This document shows, one piece after another, positions 35,242 through 48,137 of a stretch of 64,000 nt of DNA. A program made the position numbers and the translations under genes. Every line of letters begins with the position of its first letter. The first letter of the stretch is position 1. This DNA comes from Aquatica leii (lineage: Eukaryota; Arthropoda; Insecta; Coleoptera; Lampyridae): positions 4,366,001 through 4,430,000 of the forward strand of contig CM069435.1 of the NCBI GenBank assembly GCA_035610365.1, given 5' to 3'. The notes under the pieces are model-generated. The model did not search any database. It was not told where the DNA came from and was given only the letters and a program-made list of their open reading frames with translations.

Positions 35242-37321
35242 ATGTTTAGTCGAATAATAAAACGTTTACCTAATAGACACTATACAGATTTAAGGAATGT
35301 TTTATATTGTATTTGCAATACAACAAAAAGTAACCAATTTAACACGTATCGTTTAATTCACGCACAAGCACAGGCGTCATCAACTCTAACTGAAAAGGAA
35401 TTTTTAGTTAAATTAAGGAATGACCCTGACAAATTTGGACACCAACTTGAAGATGATGCGAAAATAGAATCAAGTGATTTAGAGGAACGGAAGTTTCTCG
35501 AAGAAAAACCAATGTCTTTTCAGCAGTTGTCGACGAAACAATACGCAGATATAATAAAGTCTTATTTGAGAAAGCGAAAGATTAAAGAAGCCATCGATGT
35601 GGTTGAAGTTCGAATGTTAAAGGAAGATAAAGTTAAGCCTGAGAATTACTTGTATAATCTACTAATTGGAGCTTGTGGTCGGGTGGGCTATACAAAAAAA
35701 GCATTTATGCTTTATAATGAAATGAAGAGGCGTAGCTTAAAAGTGACTCCAGGTACTTATACAGCATTATTTAATGCTTGTGCAAATAGCCCTTGGCCCA
35801 CAACAGATGGTTTAACTCGAGCGAAGGGTTTGCTTGATTCAATGAAAGAAAAAATGTATGTTCCTAATGTTACAAATTATAATGCAATGATAAAAGCTTT
35901 TGGTCGTTGTGGCGATCTAAACTTGGCGTTTAGTTTGGTTGATGAAATGGTTGCTAGAAAGTTATTAATTAAAGACGATACCTTGAATTTCTTATTGCAA
36001 GCTTGTATTACTGATAAGGAAGCCGGATTTCGACATGCACTATTAGTATGGAGAAAATTTATCGAAAAACGAATTACACCTTCGGTGTACAGTTACAATT
36101 TAATGTTGAGATGTATACGCGAGTGTGGTTTAGGAGACATTACCATTACAAACGATGTTATTAATAATTTACTCTTGGCACCTAAGACTAAGGTTCCTCT
36201 TCTAGAACCAACTACAAATGATATGTTTTTGGGACGTCAATTGGCACTGCCAGAAGATGATCTGAATAGACCAAATCTTATGGCAGTTATTCCTAGATTA
36301 GGTAACATTCATTTACTGTTGCTTTAGTTATTAATTTTTTGTACTGCAGGTAATATCTTATCTTTATCTGAAGTTGTAAAACCAGAAGATCGTCTGTTGC
36401 TTGTTGGAGGTTGTTCGGGATTTCTTAAAAATATGAATGAGAATAACTGTTCCCCTGATATTAAAACATTTACTCAATTATTGGATAATGTTCCAACAAC
36501 ATTAGCTGCTGAAGCAGATTTAGTAAAAGCTCTAAAGCAGTATAAATTAAAACCTGATATTGACTTCTTCAACATGCTCATCAAAAAACGATGTATGCGA
36601 TTCGATTACAAAGGTGCTAAAGTAAGTAATATATTTAATGCTACATAAACTCATTAACAAATCTGTTTAGGAAGCTCTTGAAATGTTGAAAACAGAAGGA
36701 TATCGTCCTAATATAATTACTTATGGTGTGTTATCTCTCAGTTGTAAAAAACGTGAAGAAGCAATCGAGTTATTAGAAGGAATGATGCAACATAAATACA
36801 GGTAAATATTACTGCATAGTTTAAACCAGTACAAGTGCGTGACTTACAGAGTAAATATAGAAATATTGGGTGCAATGTTAAAACAAGCTTGCTTCCACAA
36901 CAACTTTCAATACGTTTTGTATCTAATGCAAACGTGTATTAGAGAAGGAATTGACCCTGACAAAAAATTTATGAGCACTCTTGAAGAATTTAAGAAAAAA
37001 TGTAAGGTAATCTGTAACGAAAAGGTAATGCGTTTACAGTTTGGATAAAGTGGGTCTACTTATGATTTCATGTTTTAGGAAAACTCGGAGTTTAAGTCGA
37101 GTTCTTTTCATAAGAATTATAAATTATTCAAGATGGAATATAGGGAATGGTGTGGTGAAGTTAAAGTACAAGACGAAGATACCCATCCGTGGCAACAATA
37201 CAGACAAACGTCTGAGACGGATTCAAGACATTATGTTGATAAAGAATCTAAGTCAAGGTTTCGACCAGTTCATAATAGTTTATTTAAGCATAAAAGTGTA
37301 GTACGTAATATTACAAAATAA
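35242..37321 (+). CDS. PTCD1: PTCD1-like mitochondrial pentatricopeptide-repeat protein, 5 exons
   Basis: Exons by GT/AG and frame are 35242-36301, 36350-36621, 36671-36801, 36850-37006 and 37079-37321. They total 1863 nt, a perfect frame of 620 residues. Introns are 48-72 bp. The N-terminus (MFSRIIKRLPNRHYTDLRN) is basic and hydroxyl-rich, as in a mitochondrial targeting peptide. Pentatricopeptide-like helix pairs begin near residue 134 (YLYNLLIGACGRVGYTKKAF) and recur at about 170 and 211 (NYNAMIKAFGRCGDLNLAF), with further copies toward the C-terminus. In animals PTCD1 acts in the mitochondrial matrix on tRNA-Leu and 16S rRNA maturation (known of the family). The length is close to that of other animal PTCD1 proteins. 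AATAAA overlaps the stop codon (37317-37322). The gene looks intact. The assignment rests on repeat pattern and overall resemblance, and other metazoan PPR proteins are less likely. Confidence 0.85.
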
Positions 37322-37865
37322 AAGTTAAATCAAGAATTATTTTAAGAATAATTTTTTTCTTCAGCAAAGGCCATTGATTAACAATGGTGTTACACATATT
37401 CTAGTAAGATCTGTACACAAGATAGAAATTGCTGGGTCCCATCTGAATTTTCCTAGAAAGATCAGCTTTTATAGTAATTTTTATAATTGCATTGTATTTT
37501 ACACCATTTGGAATAAGCAAAATGTACTTCATGTTTCAAGAAGTTAAGTTTGATTTTTAATGAAAATTTCAAGTATTTACTTGAAAGTTTAAGCAACAAC
37601 AAAAAATTTATAGCAATTATTTGTTTTAATTGAGTGTATTAGCAATTGTATTTAACAATTACAATGATTTGTAGTCTTTTTTAATAGATTTTGTTAACAA
37701 TTTTTTTCTTAAATTGAAATAAATTTTTCACCTGGTGAATAGTGGCTGAACTAAAAGCGATTATAAAATTCTTATATTATACGCTTAGATGGCACCACAC
37801 AAAACAAATTTTAAATTTGAATAATTTTGCTTTTTATAATACAATTGAAACTAGTAAATAATATA

Positions 37866-38434
37866 TTTTTTCCACTACTAGTTGTATACGCTTGCATTAT
37901 TACGTATAATAGAAGGCCGTGAAGTACTTTTTTAAGCGCAGGTAAATAATAGTTCATTATTAACTAGTAGTTAATAATGAACATATTTACATTTTCTGAT
38001 AATACTACAACAGTTTCAACGAAAAAAAGTTTACCAAACTGCGTACCAAGAGCAAGAGATTTTATTTAATGCTAATTTAAGTTTTCAAATCGCTCAATTA
38101 ATAAATTAATTTGATTTTAAAAAGTAAGTTATTTGAAGTTCGCGCTTAATTAAATGTAAATATTATTGAGTTAAATATGTTTTAGATACAATCAATGCTT
38201 AAAATAATAATGTTTTGAAACAATTTAAACAACTTTAGCAATAAAAACTTAGGTTATCTGTTTATTTTTGTGTTTTAAATCACAATTAAGAATTACGTCA
38301 AAATTAATTCTATTAAACTAATGACAACTGTCAGAATTACTGACTTGATTTTTAATTTAAAATTAATATCTTAAATTTTAAATTTGATTTAGTAACAGGT
38401 AGAAAGGTTTTAATATTTCTAGTAGTGGAAAAAA
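37866..38434. mobile_element. MITE-like element with 16-bp terminal inverted repeats
   Basis: ttttttccactactag at 37866-37881 is the exact reverse complement of ctagtagtggaaaaaa at 38419-38434. The 569-bp interior is AT-rich and non-coding. It also contains a 14-bp-arm palindrome at 37952-37982 (gttcattattaact, 3-nt loop). It sits inside a ~410-bp repeat copy. Family unknown; no clear target duplication. Confidence 0.5.
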
Positions 38435-38449
38435 TTGTATATATAACAC

Positions 38450-38550
38450 GGTTGAGAAGTTCATTATAACCTGCGCGATTTATATCCCTCGACGCTTCGC
38501 GTCTCGCGATATAATCTATCGCTTAGGTTATAATGATGCACTTCTCAACC
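38450..38550. repeat. 101-bp hairpin with GC-rich tip
   Basis: The left arm ggttgagaagttcattataa... (38450-38486) pairs with the right arm ending cttctcaacc (38508-38550) with small gaps. The tip holds a nested GACGC-TTC-GCGTC hairpin (38491-38503). AT-rich flanks extend the complementarity. It looks like a small foldback element. Confidence 0.6.
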
Positions 38551-38778
38551 TTGATATATAATATACTATTTAGTTGACATATGTTTTTAATAGTTGAATT
38601 TACAACTGAGGTTACGGTTTAAAAGGTTAAGTTTGATTTTTATTGAAAATTTAAGGGTTTTACCTTTAGTTTTACGGTTTTTATTACGTTCTCTGATTTG
38701 CTTGAAAGTTTAAGCAACAACAAAAAATTTATAGCAATTATTTGTTTTCATTCAGTGTATTAACAATTGTATTTAACG

Positions 38779-39714
38779 AACTACTAGAGTTAAAAGCTAT
38801 AGAATAAACGCAAATTTTAAAATCGTTTTTTAAGATTCACGTTTGACTTTAAAAAAAGGCTAAATAGCTCACATTATTCGGTAAAACGTTGTCTAGTCAG
38901 GTACCATTTTGAAAATTGTAAAATATTGCGTAATGTGCTCTAATTAAATAAAATATGTTAAAATTTTGGACGGGATTGCGTGATTACTGTTAGACTTACA
39001 GATACAATTCTTATAACACCAGGTGGGTCTTTAATTTCTCTAGTATGGTACCATTTTGGTTTTTTGTTAAAGTAATAGTTACTCCAATAATTATTAGATT
39101 ATTAATTTATGAATATGCAAAACACGTTTCTTCGTACAAACTTCAGAAGTAGTTTCCAGCCTACCTGCAAGTACCCTCCGGCATTCAGAGGATTAAATTT
39201 GTGTTTGTTGACATTTCAGTTTGTCATTCTTTTATGTACTTATTATGGACCTACCTTTCTGTTATATGAAAGTTCAAACAACGAGTGACTTGTTTTAGAG
39301 ACAACTTTTTTGTAAACGACAATTACTAATTTTCAATTAAAGAAAATTGTGAAAGTAGATATTTTATATAAAACTTTTAGTACCTACCTTGATTATTCTC
39401 AACAAACTGTAGGTCATCATCATCATGTACCTAGTTTATTTTAAATATGTAAATAAAAATTTTATCCGATTTATGATGTAATTTTGTTAACAAATTACTG
39501 GAGGATATCTTATATCAAACTATTGGTGATTGCTTAATTTTAACAAATTGTACCTATGATGTAAGTTCTTATTAAGTTGTTAATCAAATGAAATCGATAA
39601 CTTGGACAAATATTTAAATGTATATTTGAAAAGATTTTATAAAAAAAACATGTAATTGTTTTCAAGTTTATCTAAGTTAATATTGAAACGTTCGAGAAGT
39701 TATTTGCAAATGCA
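38779..39714. other. AT-rich spacer
   Basis: No coding exon, RNA gene or recognised repeat was seen between the 410-bp repeat copy and the Gypsy-like fossil at 39715. Confidence 0.5.
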
Positions 39715-41240
39715 ATGACAGAAAAGAAACACATGAAAATAGGAGCACCGATTTTAACAAAACGGCACGTACGATTTCAAGGAATAGGTTCTAACGAAAT
39801 AAAAACGATTGGGTCGTTTCAAATGAACGCAATAATAGATGAAGAATTATACCAATTAGAAGTACACGTAGTTTCGAATAATGTTATGAAACACGATATG
39901 TTACTAGGAACAGATTATTTGGACCAAGTTGAAATGCGTATTAAGCAGGGTCGAGTTTATATAAGCAAACCATCAATCACTGAAAATGTCGAAAGCAAAG
40001 CGGAACAAAAAATTTTTAATATCGAGTATACGTACGCTGTCAACGAAGTTAATATTTCACACATAGTGGACTCAAGCTACAAAAACGCCATAAATAAACT
40101 CGTAACTAATTATATTCCCAACAAGAAACACGAAGCGAACATTAAAATGAAGATAAGCTGCAGAAAGCGCGAATATTTACTACGGTTGATCTAAAAAATG
40201 GATTTTTTCATGTTCAAGTAGAGGAAGAAAGTTGAAAGTTTACTGCGCTTATAGTACCCGATGGACAATATGAATTTTTAAAAATGCTATCCGGTTTGTG
40301 TAACTCTCCGGCGATTTCGCTGATTATTGTAAAACGGAAAAAATCGAACACAACTTAATCACTGTGGGAGTACCGAAGGCGAACGGGCAAGTTGAGCGTG
40401 TTAATCGAACCATCATTCCGTTATTAACGAAATTGTCAGCACTATACCCCAACGAATGATTTAAATACTTGGACACGGCGCAAAAGTATTTAAATGCCAC
40501 ACCACATCGAAGTATTGGTACAACACCGTTCAAACTTTTATTTGGAACACATATTAGGATGAACAGTGATCTTACAATCCGTAAAATGGTTGAAAGAGAA
40601 TGGGTTAATATGTTTCAAGAAGACCGCGACGCATTACGAACGCGAGCTAAAGAACAGATAGTGAAAATACAAGCGGAAAATAGAACATGTTTTAACAAAA
40701 ACCGTAAGTCTGGAGAAACTTACACGGAAGGTGATTTAGTGGCGATAAAAAGAACACAGCTCGGACCAGGTTTGAAGTTTGCATCGAAATATTTGGGACC
40801 GTATCGAGTTACCACGTTATTACGTAACGATCGTTACATTGTTGTAAAACTGGGTGATCATGAAGGTCCACAGGAGACATCGACTTCGGTTGATTACATG
40901 AAGCCGTGGATCGACAACTTCGATGTAGACGATATTTCTTCCGAAGAAGATGAAAATGATTCGTTTGAGGACAAACAAAACTTGCAGGACGGCCGAGTGA
41001 AGGATGGGGTCGCGACAGCGGTGGATTAGGCGCGCGCGCTTGTGGTTAAGTACGCAAGCGATCGGAACCGATATAACCCCGTGCCTGACGTATAAGGGTT
41101 CAGTTAAGATTAGACGTTTTTAACTCAAACAAAAGAACGACGGCGACGTTATTTTTAAGTAGATAGTTTTTATGTTAGTTGTACTTATTGTTTTTTATTA
41201 ATAAATATTCAATCCTACATATATGATTTCGACATTCCAC
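39715..41240 (+). mobile_element. Second-family Gypsy-like fossil, internally deleted
   Basis: A retropepsin-like segment with a LLGTDYLDQVEMRI motif (39715-40194) is followed by a short reverse-transcriptase scrap (LKNGFFHVQVEEES, LSGLCNSPA) and then directly by the late integrase region (ANGQVERVNRTI to DYMKPWID, 40330-40920). A non-coding tail (about 41035-41240) with AATAAA near 41199 looks like a 3' LTR. Most of RT, RNase H and early integrase is missing. The family differs from the three other Gypsy copies. It is broken in a few places; no 5' LTR was found. Confidence 0.8.
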
Positions 41241-41289
41241 TTTTTCGATAAAAACTTCGGGTCCATACGGTCGGGTCGGGTGGAGATAC

Positions 41290-41782
41290 CAGCTTAATCT
41301 ATGTGTTCTTCTACTTTACACTTGTAATCTGTGTAGGTTTTCGACGTAATAGGTGAAACATCTACGAAAACATTTCGTTCAATTGCGTGCGTACAATACC
41401 TATTGCAATCGCACCACAAACAGCAGCTTTGTTGATATTTATTTTTTCTTCTCCTTCGGTGGAAACAGTTTCTTTTGTACCACACACTTTACACTGAAAA
41501 GTGAAAACACTTTTTAATCCTGTTCGTTTCTCAGAAATAAATGTCCATGTCATAAAAACTACAATCGAAACCAACATGCCTAATTGATTTCAGTTGATTT
41601 AAAAAAGCAACCAAGTCAATAATTCGCCGTCCACTAATGTTTTTGGGCACTTTAGCAACACTATCGTCTCCGCTGAATATTATTTTTTCTATGTACAATT
41701 GAGGAAGTTCTTCCACTGCAGCAACGGTATCTGCTATAGAAGTATCCATTTCATAGAAATTAGAAGTAGAAGCCTTGCTCAT
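41290..41782 (-). pseudogene. Mutator-like (Phantom-type) transposase fragment
   Basis: The minus strand encodes GRRIIDLVAFLNQLKSIRH and GFDCSFYDMD, then in a second frame FISEKRTGLKSVFTFQCKVC, NKAAVCGAIAIGI, and in a third FVDVSPITSKTYTDYKC. This is the N-terminal block found in many insect proteins annotated as Mutator-like transposase domain. Two frame changes (near 41545 and 41385) break it, and the catalytic region and ends are missing. Family assignment is from recalled pattern only. Confidence 0.65.
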
Positions 41783-42865
41783 TATGAGTATTATGGGTTT
41801 ACTTTGAATGAACGCTATAAAGAAACTATATACAATACATACTTTATTTTGCGTTCAAAATATGTCACATTTTTTTTCCAAAAACATATACAATATATAA
41901 TGCTTCCTTTAGTTTTAATTAGAAAATTCAATCTGAATCCGGTGTTCGACAATAATCACTATAACATTTATGTTCCTTTTCTATGCACTATAACAACAGA
42001 AAATGTTTTTCGGTAAATAATGTCCTGCCGAATTTTACTCGTGGTTTGTATTTTACGGTGTAAATTTGTGTTTTTTAAAAATCTAATCTGTTTCATTTAG
42101 CAATTTCATTCAAAAACTGTCTTTTCTAGGTAATTGTTAGGCAACAGTTTTTTATTAAACAACCCAAATTTACTCGATAAAATACAAACATCTTGGGCAA
42201 TTATAAGTGAAAATTTCCCTCGTCTGCCCAACATGATTCAAATCCGGACGTTTTTTCTTCGTCGCAAATTTTTTAAGAAAATTTCCGGGAACAATTCGTT
42301 CTCTAATGAATATTTTTACCTGAACAGTCAAGAAACCTTTGCGCGCGAAACTATGAACACCGTCACCTACATTTAAATCAAATAGATGTATCGTATCTAA
42401 TTTATGAAAACGTTTGTTTATACAAGCTCTAAAATAATTCAAATACCAACGCTTTTCTAACATTGATTTAAATATTTTGTGAAATCTAATGAAATACTGA
42501 GCATACCTACATATTAAAATTCTTTTGTAATACATGCAAACTTTACTACATATTTTATGCACGTTTTTGATTGTTGTGTACCTACTTTTCAATTAGTACC
42601 TTGGATTTCTGTAAACATTGTAATTTTTGTATAAGTTAATGTCATTATGTATGTGTTCACTTGAAATAAGTAGACATCCCTAACAATACAAAATAGAATA
42701 TTTACGACCAACTATTTCAACAAAAGGTAGGTAATCCTATAACCTCCTGTCCGCATGAATGGTCACCTCAAATCTTTTAGTCCGCCCTCCGGCTATTTAA
42801 GTTCGAAATTATACCGCAACCCAACATGCACTAAACAAAAACTATCTTTTAGTAGTTTAGAGCCT
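41783..42865. other. Spacer with an unassigned 140-codon open frame
   Basis: On the minus strand 42170-42592 is open for 140 codons (contains FDLNVGDGVHSFARKGFLTV and a CPRC motif). The protein is basic and resembles no family I recognise; it lies 390 bp upstream of the Mutator fragment on the same strand and could be part of that element. No splice structure supports it. Otherwise the stretch is AT-rich and featureless. Confidence 0.35.
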
Positions 42866-43712
42866 TAAATCGATTTTGTAACTAATTTTTTTCTTAAATT
42901 GAGATTAAATTTCCACCTGGTAAATAGTCGCTGAACTAAAAGCGATTTTAAAGTTCTTATTTCATCCGCTTAGATGGCAGCACACAAAACAAATTTCAAG
43001 TTTAATTAATCTTGGTTTTTAAATTACAATTATAACTACTAAATAATAGATTTTTATTTAAAACAAAGTTTTAATAGTTAAATTTATAACTGAGGTTACA
43101 CTTTAAGAAACCAAGTTTGATTTTTATTAAAAATTTAAAGTTTTTACGATTTTTATTACGTTCTCTGATTTGCTTGAAAGTTTAAGCAACAACAAAAAAT
43201 TTATAGCAATTATTTGTTTTAATTTAGTGTATTAACAACTGTATTTAATTACAATGATTTTTAGTCTTTTTAAATCGATTTTGTTAATAATTTTTTTCTT
43301 ACATTGAGATTAATTTTTCACCTGGTGAATAGTGGCTGAACTAAAAGCGATTTTAAAGTTCTTATTTCCTCCGCTTAGATGGCAGTACACAAAACAAATT
43401 TTAAATTTGATTAACTTTGCTTTTTGAATTACAATTATAACTACTAAATAATATATTTTTAGCTGAAATAAATTTTTAATAGTTAAATTTACAGCTGAGG
43501 TTACATTTTAAGAGGTTAAGTTTGATTTTTATTGAAAATTAAAAGTTTTTACTATTTTTAGTACGTTTTCTTATTTCATTGAAAGTTTAAGCAACAACAA
43601 AAAAATTATAGCAATTATTTATTTTAATTCAGTGTATTAACAATTGTATTTAACAATTAGAATAAATTGTAGTCTTTTTAAATCGATTTTGTAAATAATT
43701 TTTTTCTTAAGG
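42866..43712 (+). repeat. Two tandem units of the ~410-bp repeat
   Basis: The block acctggtgaatagtggctga, gcttagatggcagnacac, ctactaaataat, gaggttacatttt, gaaagtttaagcaacaac and tcgattttgttaataattt appears in the same order twice. Equivalent points are 408-409 bp apart (42878, 43286, 43695). There is no open frame. The block ends abruptly at 43713, where a gggcgcgttcg sequence begins. Confidence 0.85.
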
Positions 43713-44273
43713 GCGCGTTCGAATGCGACATTCCAAATACGTAGTGAGCTTTATTAGAAGTAATAATATAAAATATTTAAAACAGATGTCAGCTTAGTTA
43801 TAAAGTAGAAAACTGTTCGTATGAAGCATAAAGAAAATTAGAGATGGGTAGAAGTTGTTATTAGAATCTTCTCAGTAGTTGCTTCCAAGAAATAATAAAG
43901 GAAATAGAAAATTAATGCATACATTAAATTTCGTTTTAAGAACCAATTGTTTTAAATATATTATAAAATGAGTTAATACGAGGAATAAGACGTATAGTGA
44001 CTATACCCAACTCTACACATCAAATTTCATTCAAGGTTTTATTTTTATCTTTGAATGTGCCAATGTAAGCAAATTTAAAAATAGCAGTCAAATTGCTGAT
44101 TCGAATTTCAACAGCAATAGTTGTAATTTGAATGAACACGAATGATATAATTGTGTATGAAAATAAAATAAATAAAATTACAAGCATATAGTGGAAGTTT
44201 ATTCCATATTATTTTGTGTCATTTAAAAATTCTTTATTACGAATTTCAACTAATAAACAGAACTACAGTAGTT
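43713..44273. other. Spacer between repeat array and Tigger element
   Basis: No recognised feature; AT-rich, ending at the TA target site of the Tigger-like element. Confidence 0.5.
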
Positions 44274-44275
44274 TC

Positions 44276-46063
44276 CCGATTATCCGAAAGTCGGGACCGA
44301 AGCCTTTTCAAATAACTGAAATTTTGGTTAATATGGAGTTTTTACTAAAAGAAGTAAAAACGTAAAATATTTATGTAGGTACATAAATATGTATCTGTTC
44401 AAAGAACAAAAAAATATATTTGAAATAAAATACATAGTAGTTTCTATTTAAAAAAATGTACTACAATATACGTACATTGGTATATTATTTTGGTGGTGTG
44501 AAAAAAAAATCAATCTGTTTAAATTTTGCATCCAAGCGTTTTTTTGGAAGCAATGTGTTTTCACCTTGCTAAAAGTAAAGATGTCACTTGGTGTTGTATT
44601 AAGCTGTTGCTCTACATATAAAAATGCTGTGTTTAACCAGTTTAATGCATCAAAAGCTTAAAAGTGCAAAATTTTCTTCTCTCTTTCTTCATTACCTTCT
44701 GATTCATTATCACTAGTATTTTCACGATCCCTTTCATTAAAAAGTTCAATAAAGTCAACGTCAGTTAATTCTTCTTGTTCTTTTTTGTCAAATGTTATCC
44801 ACTCCTTAATTTTTTCTGGGCCAATATCTTTCCAACCATCTAAATATCTCATCGTTTCATGAAGCGGAGCTTCTTCTTCATCATCGTCTACAGGAAGTTC
44901 TTCTTGGTGTTTGATCTTTGCCTAAAGTTTTTGTAACGTTGTACTTTTCACTTTATTCCATGCAAATAAATTACCTCTTTATATTTATTATTTTTAAACA
45001 ATCCATGAGTCTTTTACCAATGTCTACTCTTCTGCTCTTAGCTTTGCGGATTTGCTAATGCACATTAAACAGGCAAGAATTGTTGCTCGGTCCTTATTTT
45101 TTTTGTAGCCCGCCGCAACGCGTTCATTTCTTCCAGCTAAAGTTTTCTTTGGTAACATTTTGTAATAGAGACCAGTTTCGTCACTATTATAAATTTGATC
45201 TGGCGTATATTCCTGTACTTCTATGAGTTGCTTAAACTTTTGTTTACAATTTGCAACTTCGGTTTGATTAGCACACAATCTTTTACTGCAAATATTTAGT
45301 TAACGTACGTCGTGGCGGTTTTTCTATCGCGATAACCAGCCGTCGCTTGCTATAAATGTATCATCAGAAGCTTCGGTTACAAGAAGATTTTCACTGATTT
45401 CAATTGCTTTTTGCTGAAATATAAGGCCTGAGATTGAAATACCACGGTCGCGTTGTTGAGTAAACCATAAACACAATGTCTCGTCAATTTTATTGTATTC
45501 GCCCTGTTTCATAGAATTCTGGCTTTGATGATGAGGATGCTAGTACACTACACCATTGTTCAATCCTCTGTCGATTTTTTTTTATTTGGAAACCGTGCTT
45601 ATACCTACACCACAATCCTTGGCAACACTTTTCAAGGATTTTCCTTTATGAAACCGTTTAATTGCAGATAATTTTTCTTGCACAGTAACAACAACACGTT
45701 TCCGCTTTTTTATTATGTTACTCATGTTGACAGTGGCGTATTTAGAACTGAATGTTTTGTTCTAAATGTTGAGAAAAGTAATAATAATAAACCATTTACA
45801 AAAACCTTTTGTATAAAGTCCGAAAAGAACATTTTATGAAAAGAGATGACTCATGTTTGTAGACTGGAAGTATAAGTGACCCTCATAAGCAGTCAAATTT
45901 TTATTAAATATTTTTGGGTTTCCCGACGTTTTCAACGAAATGACCGACCAGATGTTTCGTCTAAATTTGTTTCGCTTCGGTTTCGGCGGGTTCAAAAGTT
46001 CAGTTTGTTTCGGATAATCCGACGTTTCGGCTAGTCGGGATCCGGATAATCGGGAGGCTACTG
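44276..46063 (-). mobile_element. Tigger/pogo DNA transposon, both ends present, internally deleted
   Basis: The ends cagtagtttcccgattatcc (44276) and ggataatcgggaggctactg (to 46063) are inverted repeats, and each is flanked by the TA target site (44274-44275 and 46064-46065), as expected for pogo/Tigger. The minus-strand transposase starts at 45725 with MSNIIKKRKRVVVTVQEKL, a psq-type helix-turn-helix (KSVAKDCGVGISTVSK). A CENP-B-like second DNA-binding region follows near 45500-45350, then the first catalytic block YNSDETGLYYKMLP near 45180. After that the sequence jumps to an acidic C-terminal tail (44850-44660). The rest of the DDE core is deleted, and stops and frameshifts interrupt the frame. 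It is non-autonomous and dead. Confidence 0.88.
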
Positions 46064-46065
46064 TA

Positions 46066-48137
46066 CTACATTTACTCTTTAATTTCTTCTAACTTCAAAT
46101 CAAAAAACCAAATTTTATTGATAACTAATAATATTGTAGTTTTTCTTGAAAAAGAACGGTTTTGCGATTCGTTTATAATCGATGCGTCAAAAATCAATCT
46201 AAACAAAAATTAATGGCACAAGAATCGATTTTTTTTAATTGATCTTGTTTGAAACTTATATATACTAAACTTAGAAATAATCATTTAGTCAAAATGAATC
46301 TACAAAGTTTGAATGAGAAATGGAAATGGCTATTTATTTAACGTGTTCCTGTGTAAATTATACGTTTTTTTTCACGAGTAGGCATTTTTAAACCCGAGTG
46401 AAACGGGGGATTTAAAAGTCCACGAGGAAAAAAAGCCCAACTTACACAAGAACGAATTGAATATAATATTTTATTGCTCGAACAGGAACTGCGAAGCCCC
46501 CAAATTCTCAAAATCTCACAAAAACAGTTTAACGTTTACGTTGACAACTGCGCAAAAACTGTCAAAACGGATTATGAAAGCGAAAATAGTATATTGAATA
46601 ACAAATGTCACAATGAGACTTTTTGCCGCACGAAGACTTCGTTTGCAGACCGACTGAAAGGAAATAAAACTATTGTTGTTTTTAGCAATGGTAAGATATA
46701 AGCAAATTTGTTATATGTGTTTAAAAAAGTTTTGTTAGTGTTATTCCAAATGATAACATAGATTATGGTGTATGTTAATAAATCTGACAGATGACGTTTA
46801 ATTAATTAAAGATTGTTACAGCCAACTTCGAACTAGTTATAAAATTCTACTACACCTTACCGGCCTAGGCCGGAAAAGTAAAATTTCCGGACGATTATGA
46901 TGCCTGCAAAATACATCAAAACGGACGGAAGTACAAAAAAGAATATTTATATGTGTACTAACGAATTCTTTTACAATTAATTTATGTTCTTTAATATTAT
47001 GCTACATATTTGTACAGTGTTCACGATTCTCGGTCGATTTCTTTAAATTTATAAATCGATTGGAAAAAATTAATGTATAATGAAAAATCGATTGTAAAAA
47101 TTCTTTAAGTCACCACAAAAAAATCGTGAGACATTAGAAATTGGAGCAAATAAAATTTAAATTTTATGCTTTTTTTGGTTATTTATAGTCAAATTCCGAC
47201 TGCAATGCAGCTGAAATATTTTTTTGGCTGTTACTGAAACTATTATTACAATTATTTTATATCTTGACACCTCCTTGATCGTCCAAATTGTACATTTGAA
47301 TTGTAATTTTCTTTAATAAATCTAGGATAATTTAACATTGTAACAATTGCCACTTTTGGAACCACCAAAGTTTTATTAGAAGAAATTATTCTAGGCAGTT
47401 CCTATTTTTTTTAAATTTATTTGATAATTATTTTTAGGAAAATACTGATTTCATTGTAAGCAATTCAAAAATTTCCTCACTGGAAAAAACGTACAATCTA
47501 CTTATTATTATTACACGGCAAAGAAGATAACTATGTAAAAACGAAAAGACGAAATAGTTGCGTTAGCGTGATAATGTTTCGTTTAAATCTTGTATGAATT
47601 AATTATCTTTGTTTTGTTGTTGCAAGCTTGCAAGCATATTGTGTTTCGTAAAACAATAAAGATAATAAGTAGTAATGACGTAATGCGCGCATGTTAAAAG
47701 TCGACCGCCTATTGGATAAATGATGAACTAAAAAATTATCATTTCCTGTAATTTAGATGCGATTTACATTAGGTATATGGAGTGAAATCCGTTTTATAGC
47801 TTTTTCGAAAAATAGACAACATTTTCGAAAATTAAAAATATGTACTATTATTTGATGTATTACTTCATCGTACTGAGCTATTATAATTACGATGAATGTT
47901 TTATAAATATTATAAAACCACATTATAACACTGTCATTTCTTGACTAACTTTGAGTATCAATAACTTTTAAGTCTTACCTTATTTTAAGAAATAAATTAG
48001 CTTACGCGATGGCCTAACATGTTTTTTAGAGTTTTCATTAATAAAAACATAAATATTCGTTTTCAATTTTGAAAAAGCTATAAAACGGTGAATGCATAAA
48101 AATGCTATATTTTAGGCAACCCACTATACTTAAAACG
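46066..48137. other. Spacer with small palindromes and an unassigned 75-codon frame
   Basis: An open frame at 46474-46701 (plus, 75 codons) matches nothing I recognise. At 46861-46874 ccggcctaggccgg is a perfect 14-bp palindrome. The rest is AT-rich without coding signal, apart from the inverted-repeat element near 47774-48131. Confidence 0.4.
47774..48131. repeat. Possible MITE with inverted ccgttttatagctttttc arms
   Basis: ccgttttatagctttttcga near 47790 is repeated in inverse near 48070-48090 (gaaaaagctataaaacgg), about 270 bp apart. The outer sequences ggtatatggagtg and cacccactatac-like are roughly complementary. Only a weak case for a transposon. Confidence 0.4.

Larger units (their letters stand above)
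37535..38778 (+). repeat. Copy of the ~410-bp repeat, interrupted
   Basis: The left portion (37535-37870) contains the family hallmarks gaaagtttaagcaacaac, tttttcacctggtgaatag and gcttagatggcaccacacaa. The right portion resumes at about 38563 with gtttttaatagttgaattta and runs to about 38778. The 690 bp between are foreign (TIR element and hairpin listed separately). Confidence 0.75.

Noticed and set aside
46861-46874. Perfect 14-bp palindrome ccggcctaggccgg as a possible regulatory site
   Set aside because: It is isolated, with no gene near and no second copy in the window; a chance palindrome or a transposon end cannot be told apart.
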